NCBI RefSeq assembly: GCF_022869165.1
Contig: NZ_CP094929.1
Span: 3,224,001-3,288,000, forward strand
DNA length: 64,000 bases
DNA from: Sphaerochaeta associata
GTDB taxonomy: Bacteria; Spirochaetota; Spirochaetia; Sphaerochaetales; Sphaerochaetaceae
Direction: 5' to 3'
The notes below the pieces were generated by a model. It had not been told where the DNA came from. It worked only from the letters and a program-made list of their open reading frames with translations, and searched no databases. The position numbers and the translations under genes are program-made. Position 1 is the first letter of the stretch, and each line of letters starts with the position of its first letter. Of this stretch, positions 1 through 6,479 are shown in pieces.

Positions 1-2
1 GC

Positions 3-464
3 CTGCAGGGAAACATCGGACCCGACTGGTATCTGGCCTCCTCGATTACCATCGACCAGAGCAATCCCAGTGCCTCCGATATCCAAAAGTCATGGCTGAT
101 CAGCGGCGGCCTCTTTCATATGCAGTATCTCAGCGGAGAGAGAAACCTGTCCCTTCGCCTTGAAATGCTCAGTCGGCCTTTCGGCACATGGAAGTTTGAG
201 AGCCAGAGCGAAGCCTCCTGTGCCCTGCTGCTCTACCCGGAGGTCGTATACAGTCCGACCAGCACGCTATCGTTCAGCCTCAGGGCGATACTCTCACCGC
301 TTGATTTCAGCACCATGCTCTCTGCAGGCGCATCCTGGTCGGTGTTTGAAGGCTTCGCCCTGATCGCAAACATCGCCGCCCCCTTTGGAGAGAGCGGCGA
401 TCTGTTCAACTGGGATGGAGCAAGTGCAGCAGCGTTGACCTTGGGAGCCTCCTGGATCTATTAG
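3..464 (+). CDS. C-terminal part of a beta-barrel-like surface protein (cut by window start)
   Basis: An open frame runs from the left edge of the window to TAG at 462-464, so only the last 153 residues are visible and the true start lies outside. The visible part has alternating polar/hydrophobic stretches with many Ser, Ala, Leu and aromatic residues, and it ends in Trp-Ile-Tyr. An aromatic last residue after amphipathic strands is typical of outer-membrane beta-barrels, so an outer-membrane location is inferred. I do not recognise the family. It converges with the ferredoxin-like gene on the other strand, with the two stop codons overlapping by a few bases. Confidence 0.55.
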   Translation: MQGNIGPDWYLASSITIDQSNPSASDIQKSWLISGGLFHMQYLSGERNLSLRLEMLSRPFGTWKFESQSEASCALLLYPEVVYSPTSTLSFSLRAILSPLDFSTMLSAGASWSVFEGFALIANIAAPFGESGDLFNWDGASAAALTLGASWIY

Positions 465-1156
465 CGCAGGATTTCCCCTTCGGTGGAGATGGTCACCACT
501 GCAAGGGGGATGATCTTGCCGCTTGCGGCGATGGCGCGCTTGACCGCTGAATCCAAGCCTCCGCAGCAAGGGACTTCCATCCGTGCCACCGTAATGCTTC
601 GAATATCGTGACTTGAGAATATCTGGGTGAGCTTCTGTGCATAATCGCCCTCATCGAGCTTGGGGCAACCAATGAGGGTGACTCGGTTACGGATGAATGT
701 ATTGTGAAAGTCCCCATGCGCATACGCTGCACAGTCGGCGGCGATGAGCAGATCGCAATTGTTGAAGAAGGCTGCATTGGGGGCTGCAAGCTTGATCTGT
801 ACCGGCCACTGCCTCAGTTGGCTTACAGATGGTGCAGCGGTGCTGGAAGGCACACTCTGACGCTGACTCTCCTTCATGACCTTGATCTGGCTGCCGGGAC
901 AGCTGAACACAGGCTTGTTGGCTTGCATGAACTCTTCGACCGCCTCGTGGTTGAAGGCAGGGGCTTCCCGCTCTTCAAAGGTGATGGCTCCGGTAGGACA
1001 TACCGGGAGGCAGTTGCCCAGTCCATCACAATAGTCTTCGCGCAAAAGAACCGCCTTACCGTTGACCAGGCCGATGGCTCCTTCCTGACAGGCGCTGACA
1101 CACAGGCCGCAACCGTTGCACTTCTCTTCATCTATAGTAATCATCTGTCTGATCAT
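461..1156 (-). CDS. Ferredoxin-like 4Fe-4S protein with Cys-rich C-terminal domain
   Basis: A 231-residue protein. The N-terminal 60 residues form a ferredoxin fold: first cluster motif with C13, C16, C19, C23; second motif with C43, C49 and C53 followed by Pro, but Leu at position 46 where a classic second cluster has Cys. This CDGLG-type second motif is common in a family of redox proteins in strict anaerobes. The remaining ~170 residues include a CCGG-type motif near the end and may bind another cofactor. The ATG at 1156 was chosen because GGAGGA lies 4 bases upstream; the ATG four codons earlier overlaps that site. It is divergent from a Crp/Fnr regulator with a shared 87-bp promoter region, suggesting control by that regulator. 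The electron-transfer role is inferred; the partner is unknown. Confidence 0.75.
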   Translation of the reverse strand: MIRQMITIDEEKCNGCGLCVSACQEGAIGLVNGKAVLLREDYCDGLGNCLPVCPTGAITFEEREAPAFNHEAVEEFMQANKPVFSCPGSQIKVMKESQRQSVPSSTAAPSVSQLRQWPVQIKLAAPNAAFFNNCDLLIAADCAAYAHGDFHNTFIRNRVTLIGCPKLDEGDYAQKLTQIFSSHDIRSITVARMEVPCCGGLDSAVKRAIAASGKIIPLAVVTISTEGEILR

Positions 1157-1213
1157 AATATCCTCCATTGTCTCGAATCGAAGGGTATGGTACCATGGGG
1201 CTCAGTTTTATTA

Positions 1214-1229
1214 TGTTGTTTTTACAACA
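1214..1229. promoter_or_regulatory. Palindromic operator candidate for the adjacent Crp/Fnr regulator
   Basis: Perfect inverted repeat TGTTGT-N4-ACAACA in the 87-bp gap between the divergent ferredoxin-like and crp/fnr-like genes. The 4-base spacer is that of Fnr-type operators (TTGAT-N4-ATCAA), with different half-sites. It sits beside a TATTAT sequence at 1209-1214 that could be the regulator's -10, so autoregulation is plausible. Confidence 0.5.
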
Positions 1230-1243
1230 GAAGAGGGAATCCT

Positions 1244-1906
1244 ATGGATGTAGTACAAATTCTGTTGCAATCGGTATTGTTTACCCGGATTCAAGATGAG
1301 AACATCGAGGGGCTGCTCTCCTGCCTGAAGGCTAGAACGTCAACCTTCCCCAAGGAATACACCATCATCGATGAGGGGGAGTATACCGATGAGATGGGAA
1401 TCATCCTCTCGGGGTCGGCGAACATCGTCCGCCACGATTTCTGGGGCAATCGGACGGTCGTCGCAAACCTCGGTGTTGCAGACAGCTTTGCCGAAACGAT
1501 CGCCTGCACCCAGCTGCCCAGCGAGGTGGTTGTCATCACCTGTGAGCCGACAACCGTACTCTTTTTGAATATTCACCAAGTCATCACGACCTGCCAAAGA
1601 GGATGCGTGCATCATCAAGGACTCATCGAAAACATGGTACGACTGCTCTCGCAGAAGAATCTGGAACTGATGAAGAAAATGAACCACATCACCAAGCGAA
1701 GTACCAGGGAAAAACTGCTGTCCTACCTATCCGAGGAGGCAAAGAAACGCAGCAGCCGGACCTTCACCATTCCTTTCGACCGCCAGCAGCTGGCCGACTA
1801 TCTCTGTGTCGAGCGCAGCGCAATGTCCAGCGAGCTCTCCAAAATGCGCAGCGAAGGTTTGTTGGAGTATCAGAAGAGTACCTTCACCCTATACGAGGAG
1901 GAGTAA
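1244..1906 (+). CDS. Crp/Fnr family transcriptional regulator
   Basis: A 220-residue protein, normal length for the family. The N-terminal ~130 residues form a cyclic-nucleotide-binding-like beta-roll (GEYTDEMGIILSG region), followed by a long dimerisation helix and a C-terminal winged helix-turn-helix around residues 165-210 (QQLADYLCVERSAMSSELSKM). There is no clear N-terminal Cys cluster as in Fnr, and the canonical cAMP-binding Arg/Ser pocket is not obvious, so the ligand is unknown. The frame stays open far upstream across the opposite gene, but ATG at 1244 follows GAGGG by 6-7 bases and gives the right length. It overlaps the translation signals of a lipoprotein gene directly downstream. 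Likely target: the divergent ferredoxin-like gene through the 1214-1229 palindrome (inference). Confidence 0.85.
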   Translation: MDVVQILLQSVLFTRIQDENIEGLLSCLKARTSTFPKEYTIIDEGEYTDEMGIILSGSANIVRHDFWGNRTVVANLGVADSFAETIACTQLPSEVVVITCEPTTVLFLNIHQVITTCQRGCVHHQGLIENMVRLLSQKNLELMKKMNHITKRSTREKLLSYLSEEAKKRSSRTFTIPFDRQQLADYLCVERSAMSSELSKMRSEGLLEYQKSTFTLYEEE

Positions 1907-2308
1907 ATGAAACGATTCCTACTACTTTCAGCACTATCGGCTTTGATGCTGCTCACTTCCTGTGCGAGCACATCCCGTACACCCGGCCCTCTCGCAGTCA
2001 AGGTGACCGAGGCTGTGAATTCACCGCTGCTGGTGCTCTCGATAAGCGAGAACGACTTGTACCAAGCAGGCTATAAAAACGGCGATCGGGTGCTCATCGA
2101 ACTTGATGGAATGTTGATAAAGGCACTGCTTTCGGACAGTGCCTCACAACAAACTACAACCTTGGTGGCAGGTCCGACCAACTCGGTTCTCTACACTCCC
2201 ACCGCAATCAGGCAGGGAAGCTCGGGCCTGATCATTCCCTACCGACCGCAACAGGAGAGAACACAATCGTCAGTGAGTTTTTCGGGCAACTTTGTCTTCA
2301 CCCTGTAG
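1907..2308 (+). CDS. Small predicted lipoprotein
   Basis: A 133-residue protein with a classic lipoprotein signal: Lys-Arg at the N-terminus, a hydrophobic stretch and a lipobox Leu-Thr-Ser-Cys with the modified Cys at about residue 19. The mature part has no domain I recognise. The ATG directly follows the TAA of the crp/fnr gene, and its Shine-Dalgarno GGAGGAG lies inside the end of that gene, so the two are translationally linked and co-transcribed. The 3' end overlaps the convergent gene below by about 40 bp. Membrane anchoring is well supported; function is unknown. Confidence 0.8.
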   Translation: MKRFLLLSALSALMLLTSCASTSRTPGPLAVKVTEAVNSPLLVLSISENDLYQAGYKNGDRVLIELDGMLIKALLSDSASQQTTTLVAGPTNSVLYTPTAIRQGSSGLIIPYRPQQERTQSSVSFSGNFVFTL

Positions 2309-2761
2309 TTGTACAGGCTCGGAGAGAATGTCAAAGGTATCGCAGACGGTTTCCAGCAGGAAAATCCTGATGCTTTGCATATCCATGCCACCCTCGTACG
2401 GGCCGAGATCCTCACGCACCTCATTGGTGTAGACATAACCGCGCAGCTCGGAGAAGTATCCTTTGGTTTGATAATCCTCCTGCAGCTCACGAAGCGAACA
2501 CCCCAGCTTGTAGGAGAGGGAGCGCAGGTCCTCCTGCTCGAGGGAGACGGCAAGAATCACCTTTTTGCCGCGCTTGACGATCATCGAGTAGGGAATATTC
2601 ACCAAATCCTCCCCGCTCTTGCAGGCAGGGTTCTTGAGCATGGTACATACCAACGTACCGCACTTCCATATTTCATCGGCAAGAATACCATCGTTCTCAT
2701 CGGGAAAAGAGTGCCAGATAAGCGGATCGATCGCAGCTTGGCTTACAGGGTCTAACAACAT
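2270..2761 (-). CDS. Conserved-looking hypothetical protein
   Basis: A 163-residue soluble protein of no family I recognise. It has scattered Cys residues (CGTLVCTM, NPACKSGED), no signal peptide and no membrane segment. The start at 2761 was chosen because GGAGG lies 5 bases upstream; an in-frame ATG seven codons earlier (2782) has only a weak site. It converges on and overlaps the lipoprotein gene. A middle segment (QEDLRSLSYKLGCSLRELQEDY) could be helical, but no function can be given. Confidence 0.6.
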   Translation of the reverse strand: MLLDPVSQAAIDPLIWHSFPDENDGILADEIWKCGTLVCTMLKNPACKSGEDLVNIPYSMIVKRGKKVILAVSLEQEDLRSLSYKLGCSLRELQEDYQTKGYFSELRGYVYTNEVREDLGPYEGGMDMQSIRIFLLETVCDTFDILSEPVQLQGEDKVARKTH

Positions 2762-2821
2762 AAGAGCCTCCGGCTTCCACATTAGCCTTTCATCTTGTAC
2801 CTAGGCAAGGGGTTTCCCATC

Positions 2822-2850
2822 TTGACCGTTCAAGTCCGGCTTCGTATTGT
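2822..2850 (+). promoter_or_regulatory. Promoter for the ZIP transporter gene, possibly leaderless
   Basis: TTGACC at 2822-2827, a 17-bp spacer, then TATTGT at 2845-2850. The expected start of transcription, about 7 bases past the -10, coincides with the ATG at 2857. Confidence 0.45.
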
Positions 2851-2856
2851 AAGGGC

Positions 2857-3660
2857 ATGAGCAGCAATCCAATCTTTCTGGCTTTCCTGGCTACGATGGG
2901 TACCTGGGCTATGACAGCCCTCGGAGCGGCGTTCGTATTCTTTTTCAAGACAATCCAAAAGCATGTGATGAACGCGCTCTTGGGGTTTGCCAGCGGCATT
3001 ATGATTGCAGCGTCGTTCTGGTCGTTGCTCGCCCCTGCCATCGAGTTGGCCGAGGACGGTCCGGTTCCAGCCTACATTGCGGCTACCATAGGATTTCTGC
3101 TTGGAGGCCTCTTTCTCTATGTAAGCGACCATCTGCTGCCCCACACCCACATCGGCTCGAAGGAAGGAGAGGAGGAAGGAATCCCAACCCATCTTCGCAG
3201 GTCCATCCTGTTGGTCCTTTCCATCACCTTGCACAACTTTCCTGAAGGTTTGGCGGTAGGAGTTGCCATCGGATCGGCGGCCATAAGCGGAGGGAACATG
3301 AGCGCAGCCCTGGCCGTAGCCATCGGCATCGGGCTTCAGAACCTTCCTGAAGGGGCGGCCGTCTCCATTCCCCTGCGCAGGGAGGGACTGAGCCGGACCA
3401 AAAGCTTTTTCTATGGACAGGCATCAGGTATCGTTGAACCCATTGCAGGGGTATTGGGAGCCCTTCTGGTCACCCAGGTGACGCCGATTCTTCCCTATGC
3501 ACTTGCCTTTGCGGCAGGGGCGATGATCTATGTGGTGGTTGAGGAGCTGATCCCCGAAGCCCAGGGGGCCTCGGACGATCACAAGGGGACCCATTACGCC
3601 ACCTTGGGGACGATGCTTGGTTTCGCAGTCATGATGATTTTGGATGTTGCCCTGGGCTAG
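2857..3660 (+). CDS. ZIP family divalent metal transporter
   Basis: A 267-residue integral membrane protein, the usual size for bacterial ZIP (ZupT/GufA-like) transporters, with about eight hydrophobic segments. Two signature motifs occur in the central helices: HNFPEG followed by LAVG around residues 128-136 and QNLPEG around residues 161-166; in the family their His/Asn/Glu residues line the metal path. An acidic and His-containing loop (HTHIGSKEGEEEG) joins TM3 and TM4. Likely imports Zn2+, Fe2+ or Mn2+; the exact metal cannot be told. The AAGGG before the ATG is only one base away, too close for a working Shine-Dalgarno, and a promoter-like pair lies immediately upstream. The gene overlaps its convergent neighbour by 4 bp. 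Confidence 0.85.
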   Translation: MSSNPIFLAFLATMGTWAMTALGAAFVFFFKTIQKHVMNALLGFASGIMIAASFWSLLAPAIELAEDGPVPAYIAATIGFLLGGLFLYVSDHLLPHTHIGSKEGEEEGIPTHLRRSILLVLSITLHNFPEGLAVGVAIGSAAISGGNMSAALAVAIGIGLQNLPEGAAVSIPLRREGLSRTKSFFYGQASGIVEPIAGVLGALLVTQVTPILPYALAFAAGAMIYVVVEELIPEAQGASDDHKGTHYATLGTMLGFAVMMILDVALG

Positions 3661-4904
3661 ATGCGCTGCAACAGGTTCTCGATGGTCAGCGACCCAAGAC
3701 TGGCAATACCCCGGTCCTGGACCTGTAGGGCGACAGCCTCTCCGGCCGTATCGTGCTCCACCTCATCCATGGTCTCAAGTCCGTACAGGCCTATCACCAA
3801 GTCCTGAAGACGCAGACTTTCCAGCGGTTGCTTCGGAATAAAGCTCGTATGGCTGTTGTTGGTGGGAGTGATGAAATCCAGTTGGGTCAACAGGGATAGA
3901 AAGCCTTGCAGGCGGTTGTAGGGAATTGCAAGGCGGTCGAGCATCTCCCGAACCGAGGTCGCCCCCTTGCCGTCCCGGAAGTTGCTTCCGATGAGCATCA
4001 TGATATTGGTCCCCTCCGAAAGCTGCAAGGCAGGGCTCTGAGGAAGGCCTATGAAGCTGGAAGCTTCTGGTCGAAACTGGTGGACATACGCCAGCTCGAC
4101 ACTGAAGAAAACCGTAGCCCAGAATACGTAACAGAAAAACAAGAATAAAAAGACTGCGGCGAACGAACCGTAGATGACCGAGAAGTTGGTGGCCATCGAG
4201 GTAAGGATGGTGGTGAACTTGCTGAATATGCTGATGAACAGCAGACCGGCGAGGCTGCCAAGGAAGGCGGCATCGAACCTGACTTTGGTATTGGGAACAA
4301 AATAGATGAGCATAAAGAGAACAAGGGCTACAATGAGCGAGGGGGCGATCGTTCTGAGTACACTCGACCAGCGGCCGATGGAAACCCCCAGCAGGTCCAG
4401 ATACCACGAGGCCAGCACCGACTGTACGCTCACATAGGCAGCCAATAAAAGGCTGGCTACAATGAGGAAGGTGACATACCCTGCAAAGCGCTTGAGGGGG
4501 TTGCGGCTGCGCGACGACCGGTAAATCTGGTTGATCACCGACCAGACCTTGTTGATGAGCAGGACCATGGTGATCAGGAAGGAGACCAATCCAACCACAC
4601 CAAGACTCGTTGCATTGCGGGTGTAACGATTCAGCAGGACCATCAACTCACTTCCCGCCTGAGGCCCTGCAAGTTCGCCAAGCCATTGGGAGATGAAGTC
4701 GGTCAGAGGCTCAAGGACCCCAAGGATGTTGAAGAACGTGAAGATGAAAGTCAGGGCCGGAACAATGGCAAGGAGCGTAGAATACACCAAACCAGAGGCC
4801 GAGTTGAGAATATTATCCTTCATCGCCTGTCTGAAGACGGTGGAGAGAAACTTACCCAATCGTTTGAGGTTCTGCTGCACTACGCTCCAAAGCGTTGTTT
4901 TCAT
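3657..4904 (-). CDS. YihY/BrkB-type inner-membrane protein
   Basis: A 415-residue protein with about six hydrophobic segments in its first 270 residues and the look of the YihY/virulence-factor BrkB family (formerly mislabelled RNase BN): a helical N-terminus, the NSASGLVYSTLLAIVPAL region, and FGSFAAVFLFLFFCYVFW-like later helices. The last ~130 residues are cytoplasmic-looking and resemble a winged-helix domain (MLDRLAIPYNRLQGFLSLL). The molecular function of the family is unsettled. ATG at 4904 overlaps the TGA of the hydrolase gene (ATGA), so translational coupling is expected; a TTG at 4922 is a less likely start. Confidence 0.75.
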   Translation of the reverse strand: MKTTLWSVVQQNLKRLGKFLSTVFRQAMKDNILNSASGLVYSTLLAIVPALTFIFTFFNILGVLEPLTDFISQWLGELAGPQAGSELMVLLNRYTRNATSLGVVGLVSFLITMVLLINKVWSVINQIYRSSRSRNPLKRFAGYVTFLIVASLLLAAYVSVQSVLASWYLDLLGVSIGRWSSVLRTIAPSLIVALVLFMLIYFVPNTKVRFDAAFLGSLAGLLFISIFSKFTTILTSMATNFSVIYGSFAAVFLFLFFCYVFWATVFFSVELAYVHQFRPEASSFIGLPQSPALQLSEGTNIMMLIGSNFRDGKGATSVREMLDRLAIPYNRLQGFLSLLTQLDFITPTNNSHTSFIPKQPLESLRLQDLVIGLYGLETMDEVEHDTAGEAVALQVQDRGIASLGSLTIENLLQRI

Positions 4905-5827
4905 ATCCTTCGTTTCATCCAATTATACAGGTATTCCTTGGTCGAAAGACGGTTCGTCTCCTGCAACAACTCATGCCGTGCCTCGGGAACCAAGGAGAGC
5001 GTGATGTCGGAGATATTGCTGTCACGATAGAGCTCATACACCCTGCGGACTCCCTTGCCGTATCCCCCCACCGGATCTTTTGCACCGCTGATAATCAATA
5101 AAGGCAGGTCAACCGGCAGTTTTCTGGCCTTAAGGGGGTCATTGGCCATCTGAACCCCGTCAAGCAGGTCCTCAAAGAATTTGGAAGTACAGACAAAACC
5201 ACACAACGGATCCTCAATATAGGCGGCAACCTGCTCCTTATCTCTGGAAAGCCAATCAAAGGGGGTCTGGGCATTGGGAATTTTCTTGTTGTAGGAACCA
5301 AAACTCATTTTATCCAAAAGGGCGTCGGGATACTTGGAGCCATGCTTGGAAACATGGGAACGGGCGATCATTTTCCCGACCTTGCCAAGAAGGCCCTGTG
5401 AGGAGCCGGTACCCATGATGATCACCCCGTCAAAGAGGTCGGAGTGGTCGACGATCAGGGAGCGGGCGAGAAAGGATCCCATGCTGTGGCCCAGCAAAAA
5501 GAGGGGTTTCTTTGGAAAATCGGAAAGAATGATATTGCTCAGCTCGTACGCATCCTCCACCACACGCTGCCACCCTTCCCGTTCGGCGAAATAGCCCAAC
5601 GTATCCCCTTCCTGCTGACCGGTCAGACCATGCCCCCGGTGGTCGGGAGCATACACGGCGATGCCTTTGGAGTTGAGAAACAAGGCGAATCGTTGATAGC
5701 GGAGACTGTGCTCGGCCATGCCATGCAAGATAAGGAGAACACCCTCTATCTGCCTCTCATCAGGAATCCAAACGCGATATTGTACCGTTTTCCCATCGCT
5801 GCAATCCAACTCCCTGATTGTAGTCAT
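4901..5827 (-). CDS. Alpha/beta hydrolase, monoacylglycerol-lipase-like
   Basis: A 308-residue serine hydrolase of the Hydrolase_4 / lysophospholipase group. Visible elements: oxyanion region LILHGMAEH near residue 33, the PDHRGHG motif, nucleophile elbow GHSMG with the catalytic Ser at about residue 112, the acid in SGAKDP and the catalytic His in EARHE. No signal peptide, so cytoplasmic. It likely hydrolyses acylglycerols or other carboxyl esters; the substrate is not determinable. The ATG at 5827 follows GGGAGGGG; the upstream in-frame extension has no such site. It is first in a two-gene unit with the YihY-type gene. Confidence 0.85.
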   Translation of the reverse strand: MTTIRELDCSDGKTVQYRVWIPDERQIEGVLLILHGMAEHSLRYQRFALFLNSKGIAVYAPDHRGHGLTGQQEGDTLGYFAEREGWQRVVEDAYELSNIILSDFPKKPLFLLGHSMGSFLARSLIVDHSDLFDGVIIMGTGSSQGLLGKVGKMIARSHVSKHGSKYPDALLDKMSFGSYNKKIPNAQTPFDWLSRDKEQVAAYIEDPLCGFVCTSKFFEDLLDGVQMANDPLKARKLPVDLPLLIISGAKDPVGGYGKGVRRVYELYRDSNISDITLSLVPEARHELLQETNRLSTKEYLYNWMKRRI

Positions 5828-5832
5828 AGGCC

Positions 5833-5861
5833 CCTCCCCGTCTTGTTTATTTTTATATAAT
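5833..5861 (+). promoter_or_regulatory. Promoter candidate for the YfcE-type gene
   Basis: TTGTTT at 5833-5838, 17-bp spacer, perfect TATAAT at 5856-5861. Predicted start near 5868, giving a leader of about 80 bases. Its -10 overlaps the -10 of the divergent promoter for the hydrolase. Confidence 0.45.
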
Positions 5862-5880
5862 TCCCGTATCATGATAGCAA
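5852..5880 (-). promoter_or_regulatory. Promoter candidate for the alpha/beta hydrolase gene
   Basis: On the minus strand TTGCTA (5880-5875), a 17-bp spacer and TATAAA (5857-5852). Predicted start near 5845, about 18 bases before the ATG, with the GGGAGGGG site between. Confidence 0.45.
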
Positions 5881-5948
5881 TATTGTGTGCACATCACAAG
5901 AACCAAATTTCCTCTCTTTGGGAAATTGCTGTAGGAGAATATGAACTC

Positions 5949-6479
5949 ATGCATCCGACTCTGATTCTGGCCAGTGATATTCATGGATCAACTGCAGCTC
6001 TCCGTCTGTTGCTGCAATACGCCAAGCACTATCAGGCGCAACATATTCTCATTGCAGGAGACATCTGTCCTCCTTCATCACCTGCTTTCAAGGAGCTGCT
6101 CAGTCAGCATACCGATACTATCCTGGTCCGGGGCAATTGCGACAGCTCGTATGATTTCAGTGCCGCCGGCATCAATCTCCCTCCCTTGGTGCAACGGCTG
6201 AAGTGGGGCGAACACTCAGTGGTCATGACCCACGGCGACAGGTTTCCCTCTCCCTACGGTTTGGATATGCAAGGTGGTGACATCTTCATCTCCGGGCACA
6301 CACACTCACCCCGTCTGGTGATGCAGGAGGATGGTATTCTCCACATAAACCCTGGCTCGACCACCTTCCCGAGAACGGCCTTGGGTCCTACCTATGCACT
6401 GCTTTTTGAGGATGGAGCAAGCATCAGAAGCCTTGACGACGATCGGCCTTTGCCTTCACTGCAGTACTATTTCTTGTAA
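5949..6479 (+). CDS. YfcE-type metallophosphoesterase
   Basis: A 176-residue calcineurin-like phosphoesterase with the full set of dimetal motifs: DIHG (residues 10-13), GDI, GNCD, HGDR and GHTH, followed by NPGS. This arrangement and the small size match the YfcE/MJ0936 family, manganese-dependent phosphodiesterases of broad in-vitro activity whose physiological substrate is uncertain. The ATG at 5949 lies 11 bases after TAGGAG. The stop overlaps that of the convergent AOR-like gene by 13 bp. Confidence 0.85.
   Translation: MHPTLILASDIHGSTAALRLLLQYAKHYQAQHILIAGDICPPSSPAFKELLSQHTDTILVRGNCDSSYDFSAAGINLPPLVQRLKWGEHSVVMTHGDRFPSPYGLDMQGGDIFISGHTHSPRLVMQEDGILHINPGSTTFPRTALGPTYALLFEDGASIRSLDDDRPLPSLQYYFL

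Noticed and set aside
704-1243. N-terminal extension of the Crp/Fnr regulator upstream of 1244
   Set aside because: The frame is open by chance across the opposite ferredoxin-like gene; the extension has no regulator-like sequence and the ATG at 1244 has its own ribosome-binding site.
4905-4922. TTG start extending the YihY-type protein by six codons
   Set aside because: No Shine-Dalgarno at usable distance; the ATG overlapping the hydrolase stop explains initiation by coupling.
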